This document shows positions 11,139 to 20,843 of a stretch of DNA of 64,000 nt, one piece after another. The stretch covers positions 27,381,840 to 27,445,839 of the forward strand of contig CM049322.1 in the NCBI GenBank assembly GCA_026874595.1, in the 5' to 3' direction. The position numbers and the translations under genes were made by a program. Below the pieces are notes generated by a model. The model was given only the letters and a program-made list of their open reading frames with translations. It ran no database searches and was not told the DNA's origin. This DNA is from Sipunculus nudus. Its lineage: Eukaryota > Annelida > Sipuncula > Golfingiida > Sipunculidae. The stretch's first letter is position 1; each line of letters starts with the position of its first letter.

Positions 11139-11417
11139 CTATGGTACTAAAAAGACATTAAATATATAAAAGTGTAGATAAAATAACGGTATGGAATTGA
11201 AAATCTGCACATATGCAAAATCACAGCTAATCGAAATATTGCACAAAAAAGTATGTCTTAAGCATTTTTTAAAAGCGGTTAGGCTCTCAGCTTTTCTTAA
11301 TTCTAGAGGAAATGAATTCCTCAAAGTGGGACCAGCCACACAAAATGCTCTTTGAGCAACCATGGAAGACTTTGTATGTGGAACAAAAAGTAAGTCAGAT
11401 CGGCCGGTCTGAGGCAT
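11139..11417 (-). pseudogene. LINE C-terminal tail
   Basis: It reads QTGRSDLLFVPHTKSSMVAQ, then RAFCVAGPTLRNSFPLELRK and LTAFKKCLRHTF. This is the conserved end of CR1/L2-like ORFs ((R)RAFSVAAP.LWN.LP..LR). About 200 bp of 3' UTR with the ATT tail follow. Confidence 0.75.
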
Positions 11418-11999
11418 CTACCTGGTGTGTACGAATGAATTATATCCTGTCAGTAGACCGGGGCCATGCGATGTTTGGTCTTGAAAAGTAGTATGGCCAC
11501 CTTAAATTTAATACGCTGACTTACAGGGAGCCAGTGCAGCTCCCGCAATACAGGTGTAATATGATCATACTTGTCACATCCACTTAGTATACGGGCTGCG
11601 CTGTTCTGAACTCACTGAAGCCTCTGAATTAATGAAGACGGATACCCAAGAAGTAAAGCATTTACATAATCTAACTTGGTGGTGACAAAAGCGTGGATCA
11701 GGCGCTCAAGAGAGCGTTGATCCAAATACGTACACTTTTATTTTATAGAAGCTGTGGAGATGCATGTAGGCCACCCGGCATATGGTGTTCATATCCACTG
11801 AGATGGCGGAACTTTATGTTCTCCAATTAGAAGATTTGGACATTTAATCTTTGTCGCAAAGTGTTTCGGTGTTATCAGTATCACCTCTGATTTATCATCG
11901 TTCATTTTCAAGCTGTTGTTGGCCATCCACTTACGTACTTAACCAGCAGTAGCCTCCATATATGTGATGTTATTGCTGAGGTGCTCAGGCCTGAATATC

Positions 12000-12451
12000 A
12001 AATACAAAGTAGAATCATCAGCATACATATTATAAAAACCAAGCTCATGCAGTAAAGTACCTAGGGGAGCAGTGTAAAGAGTAAAAAGGAAAGATCCTTA
12101 GACAGGTCCAATATTTGCAACTTAGACTTAATCCCTTCAATCTGGACTGACTGGCTACGTTTACAAAGATATGATGCAAACCATTTTAGGGCAGTGCCAG
12201 TAACTCCCGTGCATTGACCGAAGTGTATCTAGCAAGATCTCATGACTGACCGTATCAAAGGCAGCTGACAAGTCAATTATGACTAGAAGTACACAATTAT
12301 TCTCTCCAATAGCACACTGGATGTCATTATGTACTCTCAAAGTAGCAGTCTCTGTGGAGTGTCCAGGCCAATAAGCTGATTGATATGGCTTCTCTAAATC
12401 ATTATTTACTAGATGTTTGCAGAGTCGTGAACACACGACCTTCTCCATCAC
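12000..12451 (-). pseudogene. LINE reverse transcriptase domain, broken
   Basis: The frame at 12,161-12,451 contains QSAYWPGHSTETATLRVHND and VLLVIIDLSAAFDTVSHEIL, the fingers and first catalytic Asp of the LINE reverse transcriptase. The second catalytic box, MYADDSTLYL, is in another frame (YADD codons at 12,014-12,025, minus strand). Both catalytic motifs survive but are separated by frameshift, so no active enzyme can be made. Confidence 0.8.
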
Positions 12452-12732
12452 TTTGGAAAAAACGCCATATTAGAGACAGGTCTAAAGATTTTTTAAAACT
12501 TCAGGATCAAGTGTATATTTCTTAATAAGCAGGATGACGAGAGCGGTTTTGTAGTTCTGTGGAAATACACTAGTTGAAAGTGACAGGTTAACTATGTGTG
12601 TAATGACAGGAGTTAATTCCTTGAAACATGCCTTCAGCAGTCTGGTCGGTAGGGGGTCAAGGTCTCATTGCTTGGAGGCAGATGCTGAGATAACACGCCC
12701 GATTTCGTCCACGGTGGCAGGAGCCAAAATCT

Positions 12733-13065
12733 TCATTGGGAGTTAGTACGCGAGTGCTCGAAAATGTAGGTCCAGTGTAAGAAATGTCTGCTCGAATGGA
12801 TTCTCTGAATCTTGGAGACAAAGAAGGAACTGAAAACTTCAACTAGGTCAGTAACTGGCTTCCTTGGAAGAGGTACCGTCTTATCCTTTCCCAGCAAGGT
12901 GTTTATCACTCTGAATAACTCCTTCGAGTTGTCTTGGCACTCTGCAATCTTGTTACTATAGTAACTAGTCTTTGACAGTTTAATTTGGCGATTGACCTTC
13001 GACCTCTGTTCAATGAACATGTCACGATGGACTGTAAGTTCGGTTTTCCTCCACAACCGTTCCAA
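12733..13065 (-). pseudogene. LINE linker between endonuclease and RT
   Basis: The segment has RLWRKTELTVHRDMFIEQRS and an NRQIKLSKTSYYSNKIAEC stretch, typical of the basic region between endonuclease and RT in CR1/L2 ORFs (ARR..N......KSxYY). It overlaps the previous piece in another frame, which shows a frameshift. Confidence 0.6.
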
Positions 13066-13463
13066 ATGTCTACGTAATTGCTTCGCACCCTGACCTCATC
13101 TGTATACCATTCTGCATCTTTTCGTGTGGTAATAACTCGCGTTTTCAAAGGGGCATAATCAAGCAGGGTAGACAGTTCTGTGTTGTAGAGTGAGACAAGA
13201 TCATTCAGAGAGTAGGCACTGAAATCAGTAGACAGCACAGATATATGAATGTCACTGGTTAGATCTGTCACATTCAAAGCTTTTAGCTTTTTTATACGAG
13301 ATAGATTTTTTGGAGCTTTAACAATCTCTGTTAGCACAAAGTAGAAAACAGGATAATGATCTGGAAATCCGTGGTCCTGAGACTCCACATTGCTGACCAA
13401 GTTATCACTTGATCGTGAGAGGACGAGATCAAGTGTGTGGCCCAACGATGTGTGTTCTGACAT
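12906..13463 (-). pseudogene. LINE endonuclease C-terminus and linker
   Basis: This piece begins with SEHTSLGHTLDLVLSR and then SQDHGFPDHYPVFY. These correspond to the TH..GHTLDLV and SDH.PV motifs that hold the catalytic Asp/His of the endonuclease. A linker towards the RT domain follows. The frame continues imperfectly into 12,733-13,065 after a shift. Confidence 0.7.
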
Positions 13464-13638
13464 ACATGCTGTGCGAGACCGAAGCGCTCAATCAAAATAC
13501 GGAATTTTCATGCATTTCTGCCATTTTTTACATGGATTTTAAAATCACCGAGGATCGTAATTTGTTTAGAATACGACGTTATATGCTGTTCCAGGAAATC
13601 AGCAAATTCAGTTAGAAAAAGATTATAAGTAAGAGCAT

Positions 13639-13875
13639 TTAATTCTTTCCAGATGGATGAGGCCTATACACCACAAATACTCTGGCCGATCGTTTCACTG
13701 AAATATCATAAACTAAGACCTCAAAAGATAAAAACTGGCCTCTGCTGTTGATAGGCACATGTTTAACATCAATTCTCATGATACATAATTGCTCTGTCAC
13801 CACCTCTAGCCTTTCTGGCTTGTTGTAATACTTTAATACTTTATATCCGGGAGGGGTCGTGTCATGAAGGTTCAC
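13639..13875 (-). pseudogene. LINE apurinic-like endonuclease fragment
   Basis: A partial endonuclease/exonuclease/phosphatase-fold domain. It includes DTTPPGYKV, RLEVVTEQLCIMRIDVKHV and an ARVFVVYRPHPSGKN-type segment equivalent to the IYRPP motif of LINE endonucleases. The enzyme would nick target DNA for target-primed reverse transcription. The frame is broken on both sides. Confidence 0.6.
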
Positions 13876-14118
13876 ATCGTCATGAGTGTTACCCTTGAGC
13901 CAGGTTTCAGTGAGGTTCAGAATATCTATTCCCAGGTCAACAATGAAATCATTTATAGCTGTTGTTTTATTACAGACTGACCAGGGATATAGGAGACATA
14001 TATATGTATGTTCTTACTTCTGTTAACAGCCGATGCGCTGATCTTAGACAGCGTAGACTTGGTGGTATTTACCGCACGGGGTACACTGACAAGATTGTCC
14101 CAACATTGGGTTATTTGT

Positions 14119-14442
14119 TTACAAGGAAATGTAAGTCCTTGGGGTGATAATGGGTGGAATTGGTCTTGCATGATACTGACCTGCCCTCGTTCCTCTGAGA
14201 GTGTGTTTATGAATACCAAAGCTTTTCAGAGTGTTCCACAATTCTGATAATGGCGAGTGGTCAGTGTTTACCCTAAGTGCAGGTGATCTCAATCTCAAAA
14301 GCTGGTCCACACTGTACTTGAGCCCCACTTTGGTCATGGTTGACTGCCACGCAACTACAATGTTAAAATACGGTTGGAATGTCCAGTAATATCCACACAG
14401 ATTGGTCGTCAACGAAGCATAGGAAAAAAACAGACCAGACAT
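14119..14442 (-). pseudogene. LINE ORF2 N-terminal segment
   Basis: A fragment at the 5' side of the LINE. It contains YSVDQLLRLRSPALRVNTD and a stretch like ELWNTLKSFGIHKHTLRGTR, matching the leader that precedes the endonuclease domain in CR1/L2-like ORFs. The reading frame is lost after it. Confidence 0.55.
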
Positions 14443-14580
14443 AGTTCAAAGTCTCTCACAGTATTCCTGGGGTCAATGTCAATACTTATGCAAATTTTCG
14501 AAGCCGCGTGATGCACAGTGCTGAAGAAATTCTCAAATATATACAGAGCCCATCGAAATGTGTCCGTCATGCAGCCAACA

Positions 14581-15110
14581 CGGCGCAAACCAAGGATAAA
14601 CCTACACTAATTTATTAATTATTGCGGGTGCTTACAGTACGAAGTAAATACTTTCGTGATATTCATTGTTTAGAGTCATGGAAATTGATAGAAATTATAT
14701 TCTAGTAGATTAGAAAAACCTGAGATTGACAACTTGCACAATAACAAAAATGAACAAAAACATGAGACACAACACAACACTTCATTGGTGCAAAATCTCT
14801 CAGCCAAAGTAACGACAATACAAAAAAAAATCTTCATATACACAAATAACAAAAATGCTGACTTTCAAATAAATAATTGTATAACTTTATTATTTAATAA
14901 CAAATATTTAATATGTCTGTATTTAAAATGAAAGCAACACGCTTGAGTCACCAGTAGCCGATTTATTGAAGCTTCCGATTCCATTTTTCTTGAAAACATA
15001 TTTAGTTATTTTTTTCTTCTTGTGACTATGCTCATCTGCAATTTACAAATAGCACGTGAGTCGATGCTTTCACTGCATCTTGCACACTTTTATTTTGTAA
15101 TTTGTTATAT
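14581..15110. other. Unassigned AT-rich spacer
   Basis: It lies between the LINE and the Gypsy remnant. No gag, no 5' LTR and no protease start were found here, so the retrotransposon begins abruptly after it. Confidence 0.5.
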
Positions 15111-15159
15111 CATAACAGGAAACACCTGCAGCATTCAGGTGAGGTCATATTCGAAGCAG

Positions 15160-15928
15160 GAAATGGTTTACCCTGACAGCTGCCAATGGTCTTGAAATAC
15201 CATATCTCGGTGTGGCAATACTTGATGTATAAGTGTGTGGATGTAAGATCACACAAATGGGTGTTTTGATCACCAAGAACACTCATGCAGTGTCCTCTTA
15301 TCGTCAGAAGATACCCATCATATTAGGCATCAATGTATTATCTAGGGTTCCACAGTTTGCAGAATTCCTGATGGGACAGGGCCATGTGACAGTCGAAAGC
15401 CAATCTGAAGACAAGGGCTGCATTGGTTTTGCACACGTCGCTGGTTCCGAGGCGATCTGTGTTCCTGCTCAGAGCTATCGCTTCATATCGGTCACAGGTC
15501 CTACAGGAAATGATGCTGTTATACTTGAGCCTCATGCAGAATCATTACCAGGCAATGTAGATGTTGCACATACTTATGGGAATTTGGCAGAGAGACCACT
15601 CAGAGTTCAAGTGATCAATTTTGGCAACAAGGATGTGTGGGTACAACCGAGAAAACGCTTAGCTTCTGTACATTTGATCAGGGAAGTAATAGGTACCCAA
15701 GGGAATATCGAGCTTAACATCTGTTCTAACCAGGTAGAAGTCACATCCAGGAATACGGATATAGTTGATGCTCGGGATGAAGAGCTTTTAAACCAAATAA
15801 ATTTGTCAAGACTGAAGGATCCAAGAGACGTCAAAAGAGCAAAGGCATTATTTCTGAAGCATAAAACGGTCTTCAACTTGGAAGGGGTGCACCAGGACAG
15901 TAAGACACAAAATATAAACGAAGGATGA
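15160..15928 (+). pseudogene. Gypsy protease C-terminus and linker
   Basis: Similarity starts near 15,165 with LTAANGLEIPYLGVAILDV, the part of a retropepsin after the active site. An in-frame TAA follows before the longer open stretch 15,233-15,928. That stretch has KIPIILGINVLSRVP (the ILG motif of retropepsins) and a linker rich in charged residues that leads into RT. The DTG active-site segment is absent. Two frameshifts separate this from RT between about 15,890 and 15,975. Confidence 0.8.
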
Positions 15929-16422
15929 ATTCCCAGTATGTCAGCCTCATAGACGAATTCCACCTAATTTTCTGGAAGGAAGTGCAAGAACATTTGCAAG
16001 AACTGTTAAAGAAAGGCATAATTAGGGAAAGTCAATCAGACTATGCTTCGCCAATTGTGTTGCTACGGAAGAAAAGCGGTGAGATCCGGCTATGCGTAGA
16101 CTACAGGCGCTTAAACCAAAAGACGTACAGAGACGCGTTTCCTTTACCAAGAATTGATGAGACATTAGAGGCTCTGCAGGGATCAAGTCTATTCTCAACA
16201 CTAGATCTTGCGTCAGCTTACAATCAGGTAGAGGTAGAGCAATCAGATCAAAAGAAAACAGCTTTTACAACACCTATTGGCCTTTTTGAGTACATTAGAA
16301 TGCCCTTCGGATTAGCCAGTGCACCAGCAACGTTTCAGCGCTTGATGACCATGATATTTCGTGACGATGTTTTGCGGATTCTTTTGGTGTACTTAGATGA
16401 CGTAATAGTCTACAGCAATTAA
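15925..16422 (+). pseudogene. Gypsy reverse transcriptase
   Basis: RT fingers and palm are well preserved: LCVDYRRLN, FSTLDLASAYNQ (first catalytic Asp), MPFGLASAPATFQRLM and LVYLDDVIVYS (YLDD box with the other two Asp). The enzyme would copy element RNA into DNA. The frame ends in TAA at 16,420, directly after the YLDD box, where relatives continue. A TGA follows about 25 bases later, and the same frame then resumes, so these are nonsense mutations rather than a natural end. The ATG at 15,925 is only an ORF start, because the family translates RT as part of a polyprotein. Confidence 0.9.
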
Positions 16423-16449
16423 TTTGAAGAACATCTGGCCAGATGAGAC

Positions 16450-17160
16450 AGGGTCTTCTCCCTTCTTGCGGAACACAGTCTTCAATTAAAACCAGAAAAA
16501 TGTGCATTCTTTTGCTCTGAGGTAAAGTTTCTCGGGCATGTTGTGTCTGATGATGGGATCTCTACGGATCCAGACAAAATTGTAGCAGTACGGGACTGGC
16601 AAGTACCGAAGATTGTACAGAAGCTTCGCAGTTTCTTAGGGTTTGCTTCCTATTACAGAAGATTTACTCCAGGCTTTGCCCATGTGGCTGAACCCTTACA
16701 CAAGCTCTGCAGTGCTGTTGGAGGACAGAAAAAATGCAAGAAGTCCATCATAGACTACTGGAATCAAGAACATCAAGATTCATTCGACAAGATCAAGGAG
16801 AAGTTAACCACAGCACCTGTTTTGGGGTATGCTGACTTTTCCCTTCCATTTATTGTGGAAACAGATGCCTCAGAGAAAGGGCTCGGCGCAGTTCTCAGTC
16901 AGGTACAAGAAGGAAAGAAGAGGGTTATAGCCTATGCAAGCAGAGGTCTTCGGGGAGCAGAAAGAAATCAGGAAGGCTGTAGTTCCAAAAGGTTGGAATT
17001 TCTTGCGTTAAAGTGGGCCATCACCGAAAAAATTCTGAGACTATCTTGAAGGTGGAAAGGTTGTGGTTTACACAGACAACAATCCCCTCACTTTCTTTCA
17101 AACTAAAGCCAAGTTCCAGCCATTGAACAACGATGGGCTGAAGCTCCTGCTGGTTTTGAC
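16450..17160 (+). pseudogene. Gypsy RT connection and RNase H
   Basis: RT thumb/connection: LKPEKCAFFCSEVKFLGHVV and KLRSFLGFASYYRRFTPGFA. RNase H: FIVETDASEKGLGAVLSQ, IAYASRGL and YTDNNPLTFF. RNase H removes the RNA strand of the hybrid. Around 17,035-17,047 an extra A and a TGA replace the usual FRDYL segment. A further shift near 17,115 is needed to reach AIEQRWAEAPAGFDLTIQYR. Catalytic Asp/Glu positions look present, but the domain cannot be read through. Confidence 0.85.
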
Positions 17161-17754
17161 TTGACAATACAATACCGTCCAGGTAGGGAAAACGTGAACG
17201 CTGACCAGTTATCACGCCAAGAGTTTCGTCCATGGGACGATGAAGAAAGTCAGGGTGTCCATGGTAGCCCACTACCATCGCAGTTGCAAACCCATGTGTT
17301 AGCAGAAACAAATTTGCAGTCAGTGGATGAAGATTTCTTTGCTTCAAACATCCCATGTATTCAATCTGATGAGATGGAAAAACTTCAGCGTGACGACAAA
17401 ACCATTGGACAGGTAATAAGATTTCTTGCTCAAGGTACACGACCGTCTAGCACTTCAACAAAACAAGAAACAACCCAGGTTAAGTTACTTTTAAGGCAGT
17501 GGGACCTTTTAGTCTAGAAGAAAGTTGTGTACTACCGGGTGTTGCAAGATCCAGTAGAGGGGGAAATTTATCAGGTTCTTTTACCAGAAGTGTTGCAAGG
17601 AGATGCACTGAGAGCAGTGCATAACAACCATGGTCATCAAGGCATTGATCGCACTGAGTCGCTGCTACGTGCCCGTTGCTACTGGCCTCAGATGGCGAAA
17701 GCAGTACGATCATATGTCGAAAGTTGGAACACATGCAGTCGAACCAAGTTATAA
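17161..17754 (+). pseudogene. Gypsy RNase H end, spacer and H2C2 zinc region
   Basis: YRPGRENVNADQLSR closes RNase H. The zinc-binding region (HNNHGHQGIDRTESLLRARC, then WNTCSRTK) precedes the integrase core. The second Cys of the usual CxxC pair is Thr here, so a zinc ligand is lost. TAG at 17,515 and TAA at 17,752 interrupt a frame that otherwise runs on unchanged into the integrase. Confidence 0.82.
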
Positions 17755-18321
17755 CGAGTTAGAACCCCACTAGGCACGATTCGAGCTAACAGACCTCTCG
17801 AAGTTGTTGCAATTGATTTTATGTTGCTCGATAAAGCATCTAATGGAATCGAGAATGTCCTCGTAATTACAGATGTGTTCACTAAATATGCAGTTGCTGT
17901 CGCCACTAAAGACCAGAGAGCCTCAACAGTAGCTCAAGCATTAGTGAAACATTGGTTCAGGCGATTGGGGCCACCCTTGAGGATACATTCCGACCAAGGT
18001 CGAGACTTTGAGTCAAAGTTGTTGTCGAAGTTAAGTTCGCTGTATGGTATAAGGAAGTCTAGGACTACAGCATGGCACCCTCAAGGGAGTGGGCAATGCG
18101 AAAGATTCAATAGAACCCTTCATGATTTGCTCCGTACCTTGGAAGAAAAGCAAAAGCGTCGATGGCCAGAGCATTTGGAAGATGTCTTATACTATTATAA
18201 CACCACACCGCATGCTTCCACAGGCTTTACACCTTTCTACCTTATGCACTTGAGACAGGCACGACTTCCGGTTGACCTTGTTGATTGGCATGGACGAAAT
18301 CAACAAGGAAACATGTGTTGA
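17755..18321 (+). pseudogene. Gypsy integrase core
   Basis: The D,D-35-E catalytic core has all three acidic residues visible: EVVAIDFMLLDK (first Asp), RIHSDQGRDFE (second Asp) and GQCERFNRTLHDLL (Glu). The enzyme would join element DNA to the genome. This is the best preserved domain. It is in frame with the preceding zinc region apart from the TAA at 17,752, and a frameshift near 18,300 cuts it from its C-terminal tail. Confidence 0.88.
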
Positions 18322-19030
18322 TGACTGGGTTGCAGAGCATCAGGGCAGATTGCGGACAGCTTATGATTTAGTCAAGAAGCGATTGGAGGGAAATGCTGAC
18401 AAACGCAAATTTTATCATGACAAGAAAGCCTCTGAAAAGCCGCTCCAGATAGGTAGCCTTGTATATGTGAGAGCTCGAAATCTAAAGGGTCGCCATAAAC
18501 TCGCAAACTTTTATGGTCAAACTACCCACAAAATCATAGAAAAGAAACCAGATAAAGATGTGTACCTGGTGGAACCCGCAGACGGGTTTGGTTCACAGCG
18601 TTGGATGAACAGAACAGAACTCAAACAGTGCCCGAAACCTCGAGCCAATGAGAGTTCTTCTGTAAAGAGAAAACGTCAACCAAGGCAAATTCAGAGAGAA
18701 ATTCTAAGTTCTGATTCTGAACCATCTGACATTGAGATTGTACTTAATCAAGACGAAGAGACTGACTTCTCCGTGGTTTCTAGTTCAGACGAGTCTGATG
18801 TGTCAGTACCTACACAATTACCAGAAGTACCGATCGCAACAGTGCCACTACAACCCATGTATGTGGGGTCAAGTCCAGGAACTCGACCGGTAGATCAAGT
18901 TCCATTGAGACGATCACGTCGCATTACAGCAGGGCAGCATAGTAACCCTTGCAATAACCCAAGGTCTGTTCTGCAGAATGCACACTCTGCCCGAGCCATG
19001 CAGTATCCTTTCAAAGAAACAACAGTTTAA
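18300..19030 (+). pseudogene. Gypsy integrase C-terminal tail
   Basis: The frame starting at 18,272 holds HQGRLRTAYDLVKKRLEGNA, KASEKPLQIGSLVYVRARNL, GRHKLANFYGQTTHKI and YLVEPADGFGSQRWMNRTEL, a barrel-like C-terminal domain. A Ser/Asp-rich acidic stretch follows, then RRSRRITAGQHSNPCNNPRS. This last motif is common at the end of Gypsy pol in aquatic animals. Stop TAA at 19,028. Confidence 0.8.
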
Positions 19031-19169
19031 GTCTCAGTTCCCTTTCCACACTTTGCACATATTGTATTTTGTTTTATTTGTATAGTTTTTTTAAAGTATT
19101 TTAGTTATCTATTATGCATATTTTATGTGATGGGTTGGACATCCGAGTCCCTCAAAGTAGTGGTCATGT

Positions 19170-19183
19170 AAAGAGGGGGAGGA
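19170..19183 (+). other. Polypurine tract
   Basis: AAAGAGGGGGAGGA lies directly before the TGTGACAGG start of the LTR. It is the primer site for plus-strand synthesis in LTR retrotransposons and fixes the LTR start at 19,184. Confidence 0.85.
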
Positions 19184-19480
19184 TGTGACAGGCTAGTATA
19201 CACACAGACACACGTGCAAACACACACAGTTTCAGAATATCTGTTTACAGTAGCCTCATATGTCTGGTCTCTTGTGTCTGGGCTTAGCTTTCAAGGTGAC
19301 CTTAGTAGCCTTTCGTCAGTCACCCCTCAGCTGACAGTCCAAAATTTTTTACAGGGTGTCCACCCGGTATTGTTTACAGAGGCGGATCAAGAACAAACTG
19401 TTGGGGGGGGGGGGGGGGGGCGACGGCTCAGATTCTAGATTGCGTGTTGGTCGAGGGCGCATAGCGCCCGAGGGGGGAGG

Positions 19481-19983
19481 GTGTAGGAGGGGGTTTCCCC
19501 CTCACATGGTAAGGAAATTTTTTGAAGATATGATGATTCAGAAGTCGAATTTGAGCATTTTCATGAACTTTAACCAGACATTTTTGTTCTGATAAATTGG
19601 ATACAAAGCAAAAGTTTTAGAATATAGGACTAAATCACTTCTGTTCGTCCTATTGAGGGTGTGGGAGGGGGTGTCCCCCTCACATGCATGGTGAGGAAAT
19701 TTTTTGAAGATACAATGTTTAAGAAATCAAATTTGAACTTTTTTGGGCACATAAACAAGACAATTTTGTTTCTGATAAATTGGATACAATGCAAAAGTTT
19801 TAGAATATAGGACTTAATCACTTCTGTTTGTCTTATTTAGACATGGTCAGAAATTTTTTTTGAAGATATGATGATTAAGAAATCAAATGTGAGCATTTTT
19901 GAGCACTTTAACCAGACATTTGTGTTTCTGATAAATTTGATACTAAGCCGAAATTTTAGAAAATTGGCATAAATCACTTCTGT
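19481..19983. repeat. Three tandem copies of a roughly 180-bp unit
   Basis: Copies start near 19,481, 19,659 and 19,841. Shared pieces are CCCCCTCACATG, GGAAATTTTTTGAAGATA, TCTGATAAATTGGATAC and AAATCACTTCTGT. The third copy has lost the GGGGGTGTCC-type leader. Confidence 0.9.
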
Positions 19984-20126
19984 ATATATAAAAGGTTCTA
20001 AAGGTTAACAGTTTGTCACCTTGTAATACCTAGAGACTTGCTGGTATATGAATGGTCCTAACACTGGTGTAGGCCCACTGGACTTTATCTTCCAGTGATG
20101 CCAGTACAAAGACTAGCTTCAAGTTG

Positions 20127-20843
20127 ACACAGTAGTACGCTCTTTAAACAGCGCTTAACCTGTAGGGCTACTACCTATATCGTAAGGCGCTGTTTGTTAT
20201 GACCTCGTATCCTGAATTGCAACACCAGAGGGGAGCACTGTATTTTTGTCCAATCAGATGAGACCTTGTGCTGGAAGACAAAGCCAAGCGAGGAATACAC
20301 AGAGACAATCATATTCATTTCTTTTTGAGTGACAGCTCATCCCCCAGCGTAACCGTCTGAACAGGCCACAGGCTCAGAGAGAATTGCCCCTGACGTGGTT
20401 TGCTTAGGGCCTTGGGCACATAATATGCTCCGCCGGTGAGCTGAAATTCAAACGAAACGTAACAACAAAGGCTGCGTGCACACCTCGCTTGCTGGTTTTT
20501 AGTTCTGCAGACAACAGATACATGGCTACGCTAACACAGTCATAATGTCTTAATCAAATCGGTCGATGATGCGAGAATGCAGAGGGAGCAATTTAAATTC
20601 GACCGGAAACTCGTTAAACGGCGCTTGAAGCGCAGCAACGGGCGGAGCCAGGATGCCTGTTGAGTGTTTTTTTATTGGTATCTGATTGGCTGCTTGTCAC
20701 ATCATACGCACGTTTATTTCAGTGGAAAACGAACCGCCATCTGGTGTCTAAATATATCATAAACGGTCAAAGCTGGCAGCGTGAAATCGGTTGCTTCTTT
20801 AGAAGCGCAAGATTTCCGCTGCCTCGGGAGCGTAACACAGTAG
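20127..20843. mobile_element. 699-bp Mutator-like MITE, copy 1
   Basis: The element proper is 20,136-20,834. It starts TACGCTC and ends GAGCGTA, with the 9-bp duplication ACACAGTAG on both sides (20,127-20,135 and 20,835-20,843). A 9-bp duplication is typical of Mutator/MULE elements, and the inverted ends are very short (7-8 bp). Copy 2 at 24,184 has the same length. It is noncoding, with CCAATCAGATGAGACC and GTGGTTTGCTTAGGG among the conserved stretches. Confidence 0.9.

Larger units (their letters stand above)
10935..14580 (-). mobile_element. Decayed non-LTR retrotransposon (CR1/L2-like)
   Basis: Protein similarity runs on the minus strand, right to left: ORF start, endonuclease, linker, reverse transcriptase, and a C-terminal tail ending in LRKAESLTAFKKCLRHTF. 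The DNA then ends in an (ATT)n tail, seen as ATAAT repeats at about 10,938-10,962. Endonuclease plus RT in one ORF with a short microsatellite tail fits the CR1/L2/Jockey group. Many stops and frameshifts divide the ORF, so this copy is dead. The 5' limit is uncertain (about 14,450-14,600), and no target duplication was found. Confidence 0.85.
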
